Source: Emydura subglobosa
Taxonomy: Eukaryota; Chordata; Testudines; Chelidae
Assembly: GCA_007922225.1 (NCBI GenBank)
Contig: ML679969.1
Location: forward strand, 14,381,999 to 14,445,998
Reading direction: 5' to 3'
DNA length: 64,000 nucleotides
The position numbers were made by a program, and so were the translations under genes. This document shows, piece by piece, positions 11,573 to 23,324 of the stretch. The first letter of the stretch is position 1. Each line of letters begins with the position of its first letter. Under the pieces are notes generated by a model. The model ran no database searches and was not told where the DNA came from. It worked only from the letters and a program-made list of their open reading frames with translations.

Positions 11573-14500
11573 GTTTGACAGTCTAATTCAATAATGATTA
11601 AAATCAAACTGGATGGATAATTCTATTTAATATCTGGATTGTTCCTGAAATCTATCAATGAGCCCTGGTGACATAGGGTTGGTATTGAAGAAGGTAACAT
11701 ACGATGCTGATAAGACTTTACTGTTGGCCTTTGTTATCAAGTTGTGGTTTAGGTATATAATTTAACATCAGTTCTTTCCATACATGGGAGCACTCCTTCT
11801 GCTTCACAGCTTGGGACCAATGTTCTCTGAGGATGCATCTAAATATACTAGGAATTGGGGAGGACAGGGAGAGGGGTTTGTTTGGGTTTTTTTCTTTTTG
11901 CACTTTTTGCCTAGCACTGGCATGATTCTTAGCAGGGCCACATAAAACCATGGAAAAAATACCTGCATTTACCATCACCAGCATCAACAGCACAAAAAGT
12001 TCTACCGTAATGAAGCTTTAATTACCAAGTTTCAAAATTTCATCTTCTTCATCTTTTCATCTTTCATCTGGCTCCACTGAGAATAATCGCTATTGTTAAA
12101 CAACAGCCATCACTGAATTCCCAGTTTGAAACTTTTACTATCACCAGTTTGTCCCTGTTCCAAACTTACTAACATTAGTGTGCTGGACTCAGGTGAGAGG
12201 GGAAACTTCAGATTTTTTCATTTGCCAGCATGCAGCACTTTACTTCAAGAAGAAATGGTCGAGGAAAACACCAACTGTGAACCGTATTCATGAAACAGAT
12301 TGTCCTCCTCCATCTCTTTTCCCCTGGGAAATTCCATGCTGACCGTAAGTTTCTTGTGTGTTATGGCTACTCCTTGGAAAGCATGTGATTCTTTACCCTA
12401 AATTAATACCAACTGAGACAACAGCAGCACCTCCTGTTAATGTCATCTGTGCTCCTCAATGCACTACAAAAATTTGTGGAAAGACAATTCCTTCTCTTCT
12501 AAGCTTGCAATACTGCCAGCTCTGCATTCATTAGTTTCCATAAAGGAAAATGCTGGAGAATTAAATCTATCTATCTACAGCATGGCTTCATATACTTTGG
12601 TAACTGATTGTCTTCAGCTATTTAACTATGTTTGTAAGGATCTGAAGGGACGATGGTGACACCTGCTGGCATGATGTGCTGGGCTCAGCCCTGACCGCGA
12701 CCGCATGGAAGAACTCCATAGCAGACAAGCATTAAAATCAACTCAAGCCCCGAGACTGAGTTGGCTCACTGTCCCTCTTCACTACCAGCGACAAGGCATA
12801 TAAAGCTAGATGGTTAAAATACAGACAAATATCGCAACGTCTGGGGTCACCTAAATAATTACCCAATAACTGTGTAGATGAAATAACTCCTATCCCCATC
12901 CCTCCCACCCACCACTTCTCTTATTTGGCTTGCTGAATTAGGAACCTCTCTAGTTTTTATCTGGCTTCAAGGATTCTGAGGAGCAATTCCTCAGAGGTTG
13001 TATTCTTCACACTTCACTCCCAAGATTCAAATTACTAGGACAAACCAAAGCAGTATACTATACATTGAGTGTGCATTAATCTCTCCCAGAAACATAGCAA
13101 TATCCAGTCTGTGCATTCCCTCCTTCCCCATCACACAAACTAACAATATTCACTATTAAAATAGCTGGGCTAATGGCTGTACGATTTATGTCCATTTGTG
13201 CCATATTATTATAGTTTGCAGGGGCACTCCAAAAATGTCCCCATAATTATTGCAAATACTTTATTTTTTGTATATACAAATGGATGTATTTTCACATGGA
13301 AAATGTGCAATTAAGAGCATGAACACTTGTTTTGCACATGCCAGCGAGAGGCTTTGCGCACACAAAAGGATGAGTCTGAAAATATTGTCAATTCAATTTC
13401 AGAGACCCTTTGAAAATTTGCCTTTAAAGACACACTCATCCTAAGACAGCACTGTGCACCGCTAGGACACAGGAAACCAAAACCACACGGGTATCAACAT
13501 GCCAGCTGTGGAACAATACCTCCTCTCTAAGCTCACAGTGCTGCTAATACTTGCACAGACAGGAATGTCACCGACATGGTAGCAATATGACATGTGATCA
13601 AAGAAGGGTGTTTACTTGGGCATCTTCCTTTCCCTCCCCGCTCCCCATTCCTTCTCCCAACTCCTGTGTCCATCCTATAGAATGAACACAGTGAATTTAA
13701 CAAAACAACATAGCCTTTGTCTCGTGCCCTCTCCCCGACACAAAATACAAAATTCAGAACATTGAGAAGTTTCTTAAATTGCACAGAGCTCACTGTCAGC
13801 TCATTTCAGATTCACTGAAATATGCTGCTTCTTGAAGCTGGAGCGGAGATACACAAACCTAGACAGCCACGGAGCCTGATGTTGGAAAGAAATGTAATTA
13901 CGTCACCTGGAACACCTCAAAAGGAACATCTCTTCTGGCAAAACAGATCTAGGCCAAGGGATGGTGATGTGCAATGGGACTCTAGATTCACCTGGCTCCC
14001 AGGAGCAGTTCACAGAAACTTTTAACTTGTTGGCAGGTTGGTAACTAGGAGATCTGACATAGGAGCTTTTGCGAATCAATCAATGGTGTAAAGGAGATCA
14101 AAGCATTTTTTGTGAGCCTGCAACCAAAGAGTAAAAAGACAGAACAAAAACTCCAGACTGTGGTGAAGACATATTTCTGCCACAGGAAAGGAGGGGGAGG
14201 AGGAAGGAAGAGAGAGGCCGTGTGCCAGAGAAGCACCTGAATGGAGCACATGGAATCTACATGCTGAAACTGTGTCCAGGCTGCAAATGTTAAACATAGG
14301 GAATAGAAAGTAGGTAAGGATGTCGGTGGGACCCACTTTTTTTACTCTTTTTTTTTTTCTTTGCAGTTTGATCCAAAAATCAAGGAATCTAAGGAACAAA
14401 ACCAATACTTTAATTTGGATCCTTAAGAAGCAATGTAGCTATAACACTGAAACAATGTTAGTTATCAAGGTGACTGATACACAGCGGCTGAGACACCACT

Positions 14501-15352
14501 GAAAATTCAGAGGCATTTCTGCCCTAGGTTTTTAGGATTTTTATTTCTATTAACAACTGAGAATATTTGTAAGATCACCTGCTGTTTATTGTAAATAGAT
14601 ACATACATTAAAATTCACTGGTTCCTGCTGCTTAAACTCAACCAAAAACACAATCCATTCTTTGTAACATCATAATCCTCACCACGGCAATTGCCTGTAA
14701 TGCTCAAAAGAAAAAATGAGGATTTCAGGTGGGGATTAAGCAGCAGGATTGGGTGAAGTCCCAAGGAACAAAGAGCCTGTTTTCATGCACATGTCCTTAG
14801 TGGGGGGGAGGGAGAGATCCTATACCAGAGAAGACAGAATTGTTCCTTACTAAACTGTTCCCAAAGTTTCCTTGAAGCATAAACAGCTCTTTAGATCACA
14901 GTTACCTGATTGTTAACTCTTATTATCACTCTAACTTGTTGGTCTTGTCTCCTAGAGAAACCCACAATTTCAGTGGATTAGACTTTCTAACTCAGGTATG
15001 TAAAATGTAACCAGCTGGGTATTTCTAAGGCCCAGGGGATAGCGGCTATGTCTACAATGGGCTTTTTTTCCTCAAAACCAAGCAGCAGCAAGAGCGCAGG
15101 GTGCAGCCAGCTGCTCTGCATCCACCCTTCTTAAAAATACACTTTTCAACACTAATCAACCAACAAATACATGTTTACTAAAATGTGCCACCAGTCTAGG
15201 ACTGACCCTTCATGTGGGCCACCAGCGTATTACTGCCTGAATTACATTTGTCAGAGAAAACCCTAATATAGATAGATCTGTGTCTAATTAAGGCCTGTAC
15301 TCTGAGTGAATATTCCACTCTCCCTAAAATAAATTGTAACTTAAGACACTAA

Positions 15353-15500
15353 GGGCCAGATTTTTAAAGGTATTTAGATGTCTAGTGGGATTTTCAGAAG
15401 CACCTAGATGTCTAAAACTCCTTGATTTCAATAGGTGTTCAATGCCTAGGCATTTCTGAAAATCCCACTAGGTACCTAAATGCCTTTACAAATCTGGCCT
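15353..15500. mobile_element. Palindromic MITE (complete copy)
   Basis: The copy starts GGGCCAGATTTTTAAAGGTA and ends with its near-complement ATGCCTTTACAAATCTGGCC. Inner blocks TAGTGGGATTTTCAGAAGC and TTTCTGAAAATCCCACTA are also inverted. Flanks read CTAAG on the left and TAAG on the right, consistent with a TAA-type target duplication as in PIF/Harbinger elements; the superfamily is inference. A second, interrupted copy abuts it at 15502. Confidence 0.65.
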
Positions 15501-15501
15501 A

Positions 15502-15617
15502 AGGCCCAGATTTCTAAGAGTATTTAGGTTTTGCTCCGCTCAGTGTTGCAAGTCCCAAGTGACTTCATCTGTTAAAGTCCCATTTTCAAAAGTGACTAAG
15601 GCACTTAGGAAGGGGCG
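15502..15617. mobile_element. Palindromic MITE, left part, interrupted by DIRS insertion
   Basis: The left terminus AGGCCCAGATTTCTAAGAGT plus TTTAGGT has its inverted partner at about 20120-20155 (GCCTAAATACTTGTAAAAAT then CTGGACCTAAG). The inner block CCCATTTTCAAAAGTGACTA, then AGGCACTTAGGA, is typical of the family. The element is therefore split by the 4.3-kb DIRS copy and an adjoining CR1 end. Confidence 0.6.
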
Positions 15618-15635
15618 GTTACTTACTGTAACTGA

Positions 15636-15815
15636 TTGTTCTTCGAGATGTGTGGTCCCTATCTGGAATCCATCGTGGGTACGCACGCATGCCATGTGCC
15701 AAAACTGTTGAAAACAGTGTCTATCGACCCGTGTGTACGCCTCGCGTTGCCCATGTGGTGCATCCAAGGTCTTATATGTTTACATGGGTCGACACCTCCT
15801 CAGTTTCCTCTCACA
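15636..15815. repeat. DIRS left inverted terminal repeat
   Basis: Contains TGTGGTCCCTATCTGGAATC, ACTGTTGAAAACAGTGTCTA, CGACCCGTGTGTACGCCTCG, GCCCATGTGGTGCATCCAAG and CCTCAGTTTCCTCT. Every block recurs in inverted order and orientation at 19768-19940. Confidence 0.85.
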
Positions 15816-15852
15816 CCCAGGCATTGAGACCTAAGCAAAGAGGACAGCGGGG

Positions 15853-15962
15853 TGGGATTGGAATCCAGATAGGGACCACACAACGCAAAGAACCATCAGA
15901 TACAGTAAGTTACCTCCCCTTCTTCTTCGAGTGATGGTCCCTATGTGGATTCCATTGTGGGA
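15853..15962. repeat. DIRS internal complementary region
   Basis: The first half (GGAATCCAGATAGGGACCAC ... CAGTAAGTTAC, about 15858-15913) is the reverse complement of the left end of the element. The second half (TTCGAGTGATGGTCCCTATG, then TGGATTCC, about 15926-15953) is the reverse complement of the right end. The two therefore reproduce the joined ends of a circular intermediate, the hallmark internal complementary region of DIRS elements. Confidence 0.75.
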
Positions 15963-15996
15963 GCGTAGCTAGCAGTAACAACTATGGAGGCAGGGA

Positions 15997-16950
15997 CTAG
16001 GGCTCCGTAGATGTCAGAGTTTGTAGGACTGCAGAGCCCACTGGTGCGTCAGTGGATGTGGTGTTAGTCAAAGAGTAGCGAGCTCGCATGTCTGTGTGTA
16101 TGGAAGTCCAGGTTGCTGCTTTCCAAATATCCTCCCATGGGATGTCAGCAAGGAAGGCAGTCGTTGTTGCTTGTGCCCTTGTGGAGTGTGTTCTGATACG
16201 AGGTGGAAGTTGAACTTGATAGAGGGAGTAACATTCTTTGATGCATCTAACGATCCATTGACAGATACGTTGGGAAGAAAGCGCACACCCCTTGCAGCAG
16301 TCCGCTATCGCCACAAAGAGTTTTGGCGAGATTTTGAAAGGGCGAGTGCGTTGTAGGTAAAAGGCAAGCACCCGCCTGACATCAAGGGAGTGTAGGGTCC
16401 TTTCCCTGGTAGAGGAATGTGGCTTAGGGTAAAAAACAAGGAGGTGAATAACTTGGTTGAGATTAAATTGGGAAGCTACCTTAGGGAGAAAGTTGGGGTG
16501 AAGTCTCAGGGAGACCTTGTCCCTGTGAAAGATGGTAAAAGGAGGGTCTGCCATCATTGCCACTAGTTCACTAATTCATTGAGCTGAGGTAATAGTGACA
16601 AGAAAGATTGTTTTCATAGATAGGCACGGGAGGGCAGAGGATGACGGGGTTTCAAGAGTGTCTTTGTAAGTGTGGAAAGGTCTAGCTTGAGGTCCCAGGC
16701 TGGAGAGGGGTCCCTGACAGCTGGGAATAAGTTAAGTAGGTCTTTCATAAACCTAGCGATGGTTTGGTGACTAAAGATAGAGGACCTATCCACAAGTGGG
16801 AGGAAGGCACTTATGGCCACCAGGTGAACCTTTACAGAGGAATGCACGAGAGTCGTCATAGGGAGAGAAGGTAGTCTAGGATGATTGGAATACTCATGGT
16901 TGATCATGAGTGGTGATTGTCTGAAGCCCATTGAGTAAACTGTCACCATT
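15997..16950 (-). pseudogene. DIRS tyrosine recombinase (broken)
   Basis: Two open segments in the same direction are separated by stops. The upstream segment (16614-16949) has SSVKVHLVAISAFLPLVDRS, typical of the N-terminal DNA-binding (SAM-like) part of DIRS recombinases. The downstream segment (15997-16563, 188 codons) has LHSLDVRRVLAFYLQRTRPF, the HSTRAQA motif (catalytic HxxR, residues 126-129 of that segment), AATWTS, and a candidate nucleophile Tyr in RARYSL (residue 163). At the junction, a TGA at 16576-16578 falls where the first catalytic Arg region (SARR-SEL in the family) should be. The product is inactive. Confidence 0.8.
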
Positions 16951-16999
16951 TGGCCTGATAACAGGCCCTGGTCGTGGGATGGCGGCTATGAGTGAGCAC

Positions 17000-17470
17000 C
17001 CGTTGCACCGGGGAGGAGCAGGTGTTGTCTACTTGCGAGCCCCATCCAAACACCAAGCTGTGAGGGGGAGTGGTGCTGGGTTGGGGTGCTGAATGCAGCT
17101 GCCCTGTTGGGTAAGTAGGTTCGATATGAGGGGCAGAAGTATTGGAGGGTGAGGCAACAGGTGCAGTAGTTCCGAGTACCGATGCTGCCTGGGCCAGGAC
17201 GGGGCTATGAGTATGATCTGTGCACCATCTTGTTTCAACTTGTTGAGTACTCAAGGAATTAGTGGAAAGGGAGCAAAGGCATACCGGAGGCCCGGTGTCC
17301 ATGGAATCAGGAAAGTGTCCCCCTGTGCCCCTTATCACAAGGAGCCCCTGGAGCAGAAGAGGAGAACTTTGTTGTTTTGTTGCCGAGGCAAAAAGAGGTC
17401 CTATGTGAGGGTTCCCCACTGTTGGAAAATGTCCCGTTTGCAGTTCTTTTGTTGAGAGTCAAAAGTGTTG
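17000..17470 (-). pseudogene. DIRS RT/RNase H-side remnant
   Basis: On the minus strand around 17195-17240 the reading DGAQIILIAPSWPRQ is the block that follows RNase H in DIRS polyproteins. Shortly upstream are GTP/GNPHIG-LFASATKQQ-type sequences at about 17360-17420 and HPNPAPLPLTAWCLDGA at about 17040-17080 (frame by frame). No reverse-transcriptase core with a YxDD motif is present between this and the gag-like region, so about 1-1.5 kb has been lost relative to a complete element. Frames shift several times. Confidence 0.6.
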
Positions 17471-17629
17471 TCTCGGATGTTGGCGTGGGATAGAGGATGT
17501 GGACATGGTAGCTGGGGAGTGGTGAGGGCATTGCGACTTTTGCCGATGGCATTGTTGCTCCAGTGGCCGTTGAGGGTAGGATTGATGTGTTTGATAATTG
17601 GGTCTTGGTTGACAGCAAGACCGATAAGC

Positions 17630-19360
17630 TTGTCAATGTTGGCATCTGGTAGGCCCTGGGGTGTAAAGGCCCAGCGATCGGAGAGTGGCTCTGGAGTCCT
17701 TCAGGGAATGAAGACTCATCAGTCTTGTCACTGAATAATTTGTGATTGTCAAATGGTAAATCTTCCCATGTTGTTTGGACCTGTTTTGGAAAGCCCAAGG
17801 TGTGTAGCCAAGAGTCAGACTACAGCGTAAGTCCTGATGGAAGGGACCGTGCCGCTGTGTCCGCTGCATCTACTGCTGCCTGGCAACTTTGGAGACCAGC
17901 TTGCCTTTCTCTATTAAGGACTTACATTCTATGCGTTTGTCCTTTGGCAATGAGGCCTAGAACTCTGCTAGTCTAGAGTAATATTGGAAGTCATGTTTCA
18001 CCAGTATGGCTTGGTAGCTGGCTATGCCAAATTGAAGTCCCACTGAAGAGTACACCTTGCGGCCAACAAGATCTAGCTTTTTTGTGGCCCGGTCTGGAGG
18101 AGTGGCTCTAGGGTGTTGCTGCCTGGCCTGCTGTACTGCAGCTTGAACCACCAGTGAGTAAGGTGGAGGATGTATAAAAAGGAAGTTTGCATTCTTGGCC
18201 AGTACCAGGTATCTGCGTTCGGCCTGTTTTGGTGTTGGCGCACAGGAGGCGGGGGCATGCCAGATCATTTGCACTGGCTGTAAGATAGCCTTATGGAACG
18301 GTAGCGCTATCCTAGTTGGGCCAGACAGTTGAAAGATGTGACCTCTTTTGCTGTAAGTTTTAGAGTTGTCATCATGCGTTGTAGAAGCTCCTAGTATTGC
18401 ACCTGATCATCTGGTGGGGATGCAGATGGCGGAATGATGGCATCATCCGGTGATGAGGTTCCCATAGGGGGTGGCAGATCCATCAGCCCTGATGGATCAA
18501 ATGGTCCCAGTGGTACTGTGGCTCCTGGGTATTCCCCATTTACTGATGATGCAGTGTATGCTGATGGGGGATGAGGGGTTGTCGCCTGGTCATAATAGGG
18601 GTCCCACCCCTGCCAAAGGGGTTTATCCGAGCTTCCATAAAGGTCCTGAGAATATCTAAACCACTGTGGTTGTGGCGGCATTTGGAATGATGCACAGCGC
18701 CGTCTCGGGTTATGTTATGGGGAGAAACTGTGCTCTGGTTCAGAGGACCAGTCAGATGCTGACGGCTCCAGTAGTAGCAGTGCCATTGGTACATGTGGAA
18801 CTGGTGGAGGTTGGGGAGCCTGTACTGGCTGTGTGATCGGCTGAGGCTGAGGGACCATATGTGGTTGCGGGCCCGGCGGTACCAGTGGAATCACATGATA
18901 TGATTGCACCAGACAGTGGTACAACAATAGCAGTCCGGAGATGGTGGCTATAAGTTATCTTGAGGTTCCTTGTGAGCAGCGCTTTCCACAAGCCTCGAGT
19001 TCTGCTGAGAGGGTCAGCAGGGATAGCCATCCCAGAGTGCATGGTACCAGGTCCAGTGGACTCGTGGATGGTCCATAGTCTATGGAGGCTTCAGAGGGGA
19101 CGGGCTGACAACATGCTTTGTTTCTTGTCTGCTTTAGCCCTTTTAGGCACTGGAGCCTCTGTATCTGCACATGACTTCTCACCCAGTTGATTGTGGCTCG
19201 GGGAGGGAATACGGCATTTAGAGGTGGTCCCTCTCGGGGATCCACTCTTGTGCCATGACTATGTTTCTTCTTGTGTGACTTCATCAGTGTTGACAGCCCG
19301 CCGGTACCATTGCGGCTGCTGGTGACACTGGTATAACCGGTGCAAATGGGCACTCCGGCA
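17630..19360 (-). pseudogene. DIRS gag-like ORF1 (broken)
   Basis: The minus-strand readings from about 19360 down to 17630 are rich in Pro, Ser and Gln (for example VPPGPQPHMVPQPQPITQPV around 18840-18880) and switch frames. Near the 3' end, WEDLPFDNHKLFSDKTDES (about 17700-17765), and in the neighbouring frame SLKDSRATLRSLGLYTPG (about 17645-17700), match a block seen near the C-terminus of vertebrate DIRS gag-like proteins. The N-terminal part carries a basic HKKKHSHGTR stretch (about 19245-19280). Frameshifts and stops make it non-functional. Confidence 0.65.
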
Positions 19361-19767
19361 GGTTCATTGGTGCCACCTCTTGTGCGCAGGTGGATGCGTA
19401 GCTTCTTCCATAAGGAATTTTCTAAATCTGAATTGCCTCGCTTCTCACATTCTCAGCAGGAAGGAATAGCAGATGGAGCACCGAGAGATTCCCCCAAGAA
19501 ATATAAGCAGCGCAAATGTTCGTAACTTACTGAGAAGCACCGGGGGCACGAGGCGCAGCTCTTAAAGCCATCCTATTTTGGCATACTGCTTACACAACAG
19601 GATGGGGAAATGGACTTGGATATCTTTTTTTTTTTTTGATTAACGACTTATTAACGATCTGCTAACTATCTACCAACTATTCTAACTGCTAACAACGAAA
19701 ACATTTACTTGTTATTCAGCTCTGAAGAGGAGAAGAAGATGGTCTAAGTCTAGCCATGCAACAGTAA

Positions 19768-19942
19768 GAGGAAACTGAGGGGGCGTCGATTCGCGCAGAC
19801 ATAAGACCTCGGACACACCACATGGGCAATGCAAGGCGTGCACACGGGTCAACAGACACTGCTTTCAACAGTTCCAACTCCGGTGCATGGTGCGCATGTG
19901 TACCCATGATGGAATCCACATAGGGACCATCACTCAAAGTAG
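19768..19942. repeat. DIRS right inverted terminal repeat
   Basis: On the plus strand it reads AGAGGAAACTGAGG, CACACCACATGGGCAATGC, CACACGGGTCAACAGACACT, GCTTTCAACAGTTCCAACTC and GGAATCCACATAGGGACCAT. This is the mirror image of the left terminal repeat with roughly 80-85 percent agreement by eye. Confidence 0.85.
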
Positions 19943-19945
19943 AAC

Positions 19946-20108
19946 ATAGGATTCATTGATTTTCAAGTTTGGATGTTTTTCTAAAAGATATGCTCTAGTT
20001 CAAACAGGAATTAATTCAGGAAGATTTTTGGCCTGTGTTATAAAGGGGGTCAGATCACATGATCACAGTGGCCCCGTCTGCCTTTATAAACTATGATTCT
20101 ATGAATGC
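19946..20108 (+). repeat. CR1 LINE 3' end
   Basis: Reads as the sense 3' UTR end of a CR1: CATTGATTTTCAAGTTTGGA, GGTCAGATCACATGATCACA, GTGGCCCCGTCTGCC, ending ACTATGATTCTATGAA. The ATTCTATGA end motif is characteristic of CR1. It starts exactly at the right end of the DIRS element. Confidence 0.7.
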
Positions 20109-20156
20109 TGAGCACAGCAATGCCTAAATACTTGTAAAAATCTGGACCTAAGCATC
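20109..20156. mobile_element. Palindromic MITE, right part
   Basis: Contains GCCTAAATACTTGTAAAAAT and CTGGACCTAAG, the reverse complement (with few differences) of the MITE terminus at 15500-15528. Together they bracket the DIRS/CR1 insertions. Confidence 0.55.
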
Positions 20157-20474
20157 TTTTAGAATTGAGTCTTGAAACTGTAAAATGCTGGAGGAGGCAC
20201 CACGTCTTCCTCTCCACAAATTACAGTACCAAGCATAACGATGACACTGCACAAACAGCATCTCCATATTTTCTAGGGCTTTTTATTCTGTAATATTTTA
20301 TATTCATATTGGACCTTTAATCCCAAAGGACTCTAAGCATTACACAAACTATTTTTCTGCAACACCACTAATAGGCAACCACCTCAAAAGTGAAGCATAG
20401 CAACTTGGCAGATGACCATCACCTTTGAGCTGCAAGATCTATGTGGTGCTTACAACCCTTCTGAATAAAAGGGC

Positions 20475-20675
20475 AACATGTTGGTCTTGTCCCAGCTTTG
20501 CCACTAACTCATCTTGGGCAAGTCACTTAATCTCTTTGCCCCACCGTTTGCTCATCTGTAAACACGAGGATGATGATATTTACTTCACAGGAGTATTCTG
20601 AGGCTTAGATAATCAGTTTCTGTAAAGTGCTTGGAGGTCCTCCAATAAAAGGTTCTGTAGAAATGCAAAGCATCA
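20475..20675 (+). repeat. MIR-like tRNA-derived SINE
   Basis: Ordered motifs: TCCCAGCTTTGCCACTAACT, GGGCAAGTCACTTAATCTCT, GCTCATCTGTAAACACGAGG, TGTAAAGTGCTTGGAGGTCC, TCTGTAGAAATGCAAAG. Confidence 0.7.
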
Positions 20676-23324
20676 GTATAGAAACATAATTAGGAGGTAG
20701 GCATTGTGGCTTACCACATAGTTGTCATTGTTTCTTAAAGCATTGCTTCCCTTTTACTGCCAAGGGCAGTGTGGGATTCACTGTGACATGTTGAATGGTG
20801 TGGGAGGAAGCATGGTACATTTTATAACTCCCAGTAAGAGGAAATTATCTCTTGCATGCATGGAAATGTCTGGTTTAATGTATTTCTTTCTATCTCCACT
20901 GCTGACTGGTGTACCAACTCCATACACTCCCTTTCTAGTTTCTCTTTAGTTTCTGGCTATTACAATAGTTTCCAAAGAGTGGTAGTTCAGTGCAAAACAG
21001 AATGCGATTTCTAACTCTCCCGCTGATCTGGAGCTAGGATAAGATTTACACTGGGTGGCCAATAACTCACTGCTTTCTCCTGTTTCTGCCTATTAGCATT
21101 CCAGCCCTGAGCATTGCAAGAACCCAACAGCACTGTTACAGCCCTGGAGGCAGTAAGTGACAACACAGCTTATTGTAGCTGCAGCCAATGGCTGGGAGCA
21201 TGCCCATGGGGACGTACTCCTCCTCCACAATACAAAGAGAACCTGCCATCTCCAATTTGAGAAATAGAGGAATGTATCATTGGTCACTGGTTTCTGGTCA
21301 GCAAACTTTCAGGAAATTTGGCATGTCTAAGATAGCAGGGTACAAGTTTCCTTTGCACAGTGGTGATGCATTTTAAGTACATGCTTTGTCATGTTTGATT
21401 ATAATCCTCTTATCATAGTGTTTTATCAGACTGCAGTCAAATATGATCCACTACAATATAGAGAACTAATTTCTCCATTACTGTTTCCTGTTATTTTTTT
21501 TTTCCATTGATGGCTACACATATTAAATATTGACTCTGATTTTCCTACATAAAACACAATTGGCTTCCTAAATTCCCACTCTATGCTAGGTCCTGTCATT
21601 GTCCTTTATAATGCTTTTGCTCCATACTGTAAATTCCTCCTGTTTCACCACCTACACATGCACATGCAGTCTGACACAAAGAAATAACTTCACCTACATT
21701 AACTGCTTGTGTTTTTTCTCTTCTCCTACTCGTTACCTATGTGCTCAGTTCTCTACCCAAAGGGTTATTATAAAATTGAATAAAAAGAAGTATATGCTGA
21801 ATATCAAGAAAAGGTTCCTAAAACCGTAATTATTAGATGCCAGTTCACCCATCCTTGCCACACAGGAAAGACATATAGTTGGGTCCCACCTTCAAACTGA
21901 GCTTGATGTGCAATCTCAAAATAAGTGAGAGCACAAAAATCTCACAACAAAGATCTCAAAAGACTGACCTGTTCACCACAAGGACTAAAGGCTGAATCTA
22001 TGGAAGAGGGAGAAATACCCACCTAGGTAATTCAATTCCAACCAACCCAGCAAAGAAGATCAGGAGTACCCAGAGAGGAATAATTTAGTTTTGTTATGCT
22101 GTTTGGGTTTCTAAATGATCTGGAGATGTGCTCAGACTGTCGCATCTTTAACTCCATGTTACAGGAGTCAGTAATAACAACTGCAGTTCTCCTTTCTTTC
22201 AAAGGCATTAACTCAGCTATATCTTGGTGTCTCTGGGGACTCTCTTTAAAATGGCCATCAATTAGTCACCTGAGCCCCGCAGAGTTCCAATTGTTCTTAA
22301 AGACACAGCATCATTATTTAGTTACCCATCACAGCACTATAAATGTCACAATTTGTCCCACCTCTGTACCTGCTTCTGGTTCAAAGGGCTCAGGCAGTTA
22401 ACTCAGAGAAGCAAACATTCCCTTGTCATGGAACTGAGTAGGTCAAGACTGGCAAGGCTGAGCTGTATCTTTACCTTGATTTAAATCCCATTGTGACCGA
22501 CATCTGAACCTCCACCTTCAACCTTAGAGACTTTACAGCTGAAATACTTACCTGGGGTGCTAGTTCTTGTTAAGTTAGAGTTTAAGTATTTGACCACTTT
22601 TTATTTTTTCTACAAAAGACTGCTTAATAATACAAAGGTAGCATTGAAGTTAAAATACCCATATACCCAGGCTAATGAGACTGTGATGAAATGCTGCCTC
22701 AGAAATCCATCTCTCCCCCTAGCTAATGTTTAAGTCACTTTTTTCGACTATGTAGCCTTGGGTGCCATTGCAAACCCATATATTTGATATGCGGAAAAGC
22801 TCAGAAACCCACCCATAAAAATCCAGTTCTGGTGGCTCTCATTACAAATGTCAATTTGTATATATTTATTCCAAATGCACAGGTCTTCCCACTTCCTACC
22901 CCCAAGTATGAAGACATACAGACCATGTTTCTATAGCTATTTTCCTTGGAACATCCTATCACAGATACATTCCACGCTGCATCTTTACTAAAATCCCAGA
23001 ACCTTAAAATATCACTAGTACTCTCTTCCCTGTAGGACTAGAGCATCTTTTTTTAGAGGACATCAATATTATTCAATGGAAATCACTCTGCAGGCAGAAA
23101 ATAACTTTCAGGCCAGGTGGAATATTAAGGCTCTTTCTGTTTCATTTTATGATCCTGTGAGATCTCATAAGCAAAACAGAGTCAGATTGGCTCAGTGCTC
23201 GGCTGTGGATCCACAAAGAATCTCTAGATGCTGCATGGAGTGGTACTGATAGTTCAGTAAGTGTTCCCTCCAAGACAGCATAAGCAAGGACCCCAATGCA
23301 TGGTTCTAGGGGATACTAGAAGTT

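Larger units (their letters stand above)
15618..19945 (-). mobile_element. DIRS-type tyrosine-recombinase retrotransposon, internally deleted
   Basis: A 4.3-kb element read on the minus strand. It has inverted rather than direct terminal repeats, an internal complementary region near its 3' end, a proline-rich gag-like 5' region, a short RNase H-side remnant, and a tyrosine recombinase at the 3' end with the HSTR (HxxR) motif. This order and these termini define DIRS-like elements. Both ends read GTT inward (GTT at 15618-15620, AAC at 19943-19945) and there is no obvious target-site duplication, as expected for recombinase-mediated insertion. The reverse transcriptase proper is missing, and all frames carry stops, so the copy is dead. 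It inserted into, or next to, a MITE and a CR1 end. Confidence 0.85.

Noticed and set aside
14076..14405. A 109-codon minus-strand frame
   Set aside because: Hydrophobic low-complexity reading over pyrimidine-rich DNA; no domain.
18391..19353. Several 60-130 codon frames on both strands between 18.4 and 19.4 kb as possible host genes
   Set aside because: They lie within the DIRS element; the minus-strand ones are pieces of its gag-like region and the plus-strand ones are shadows.
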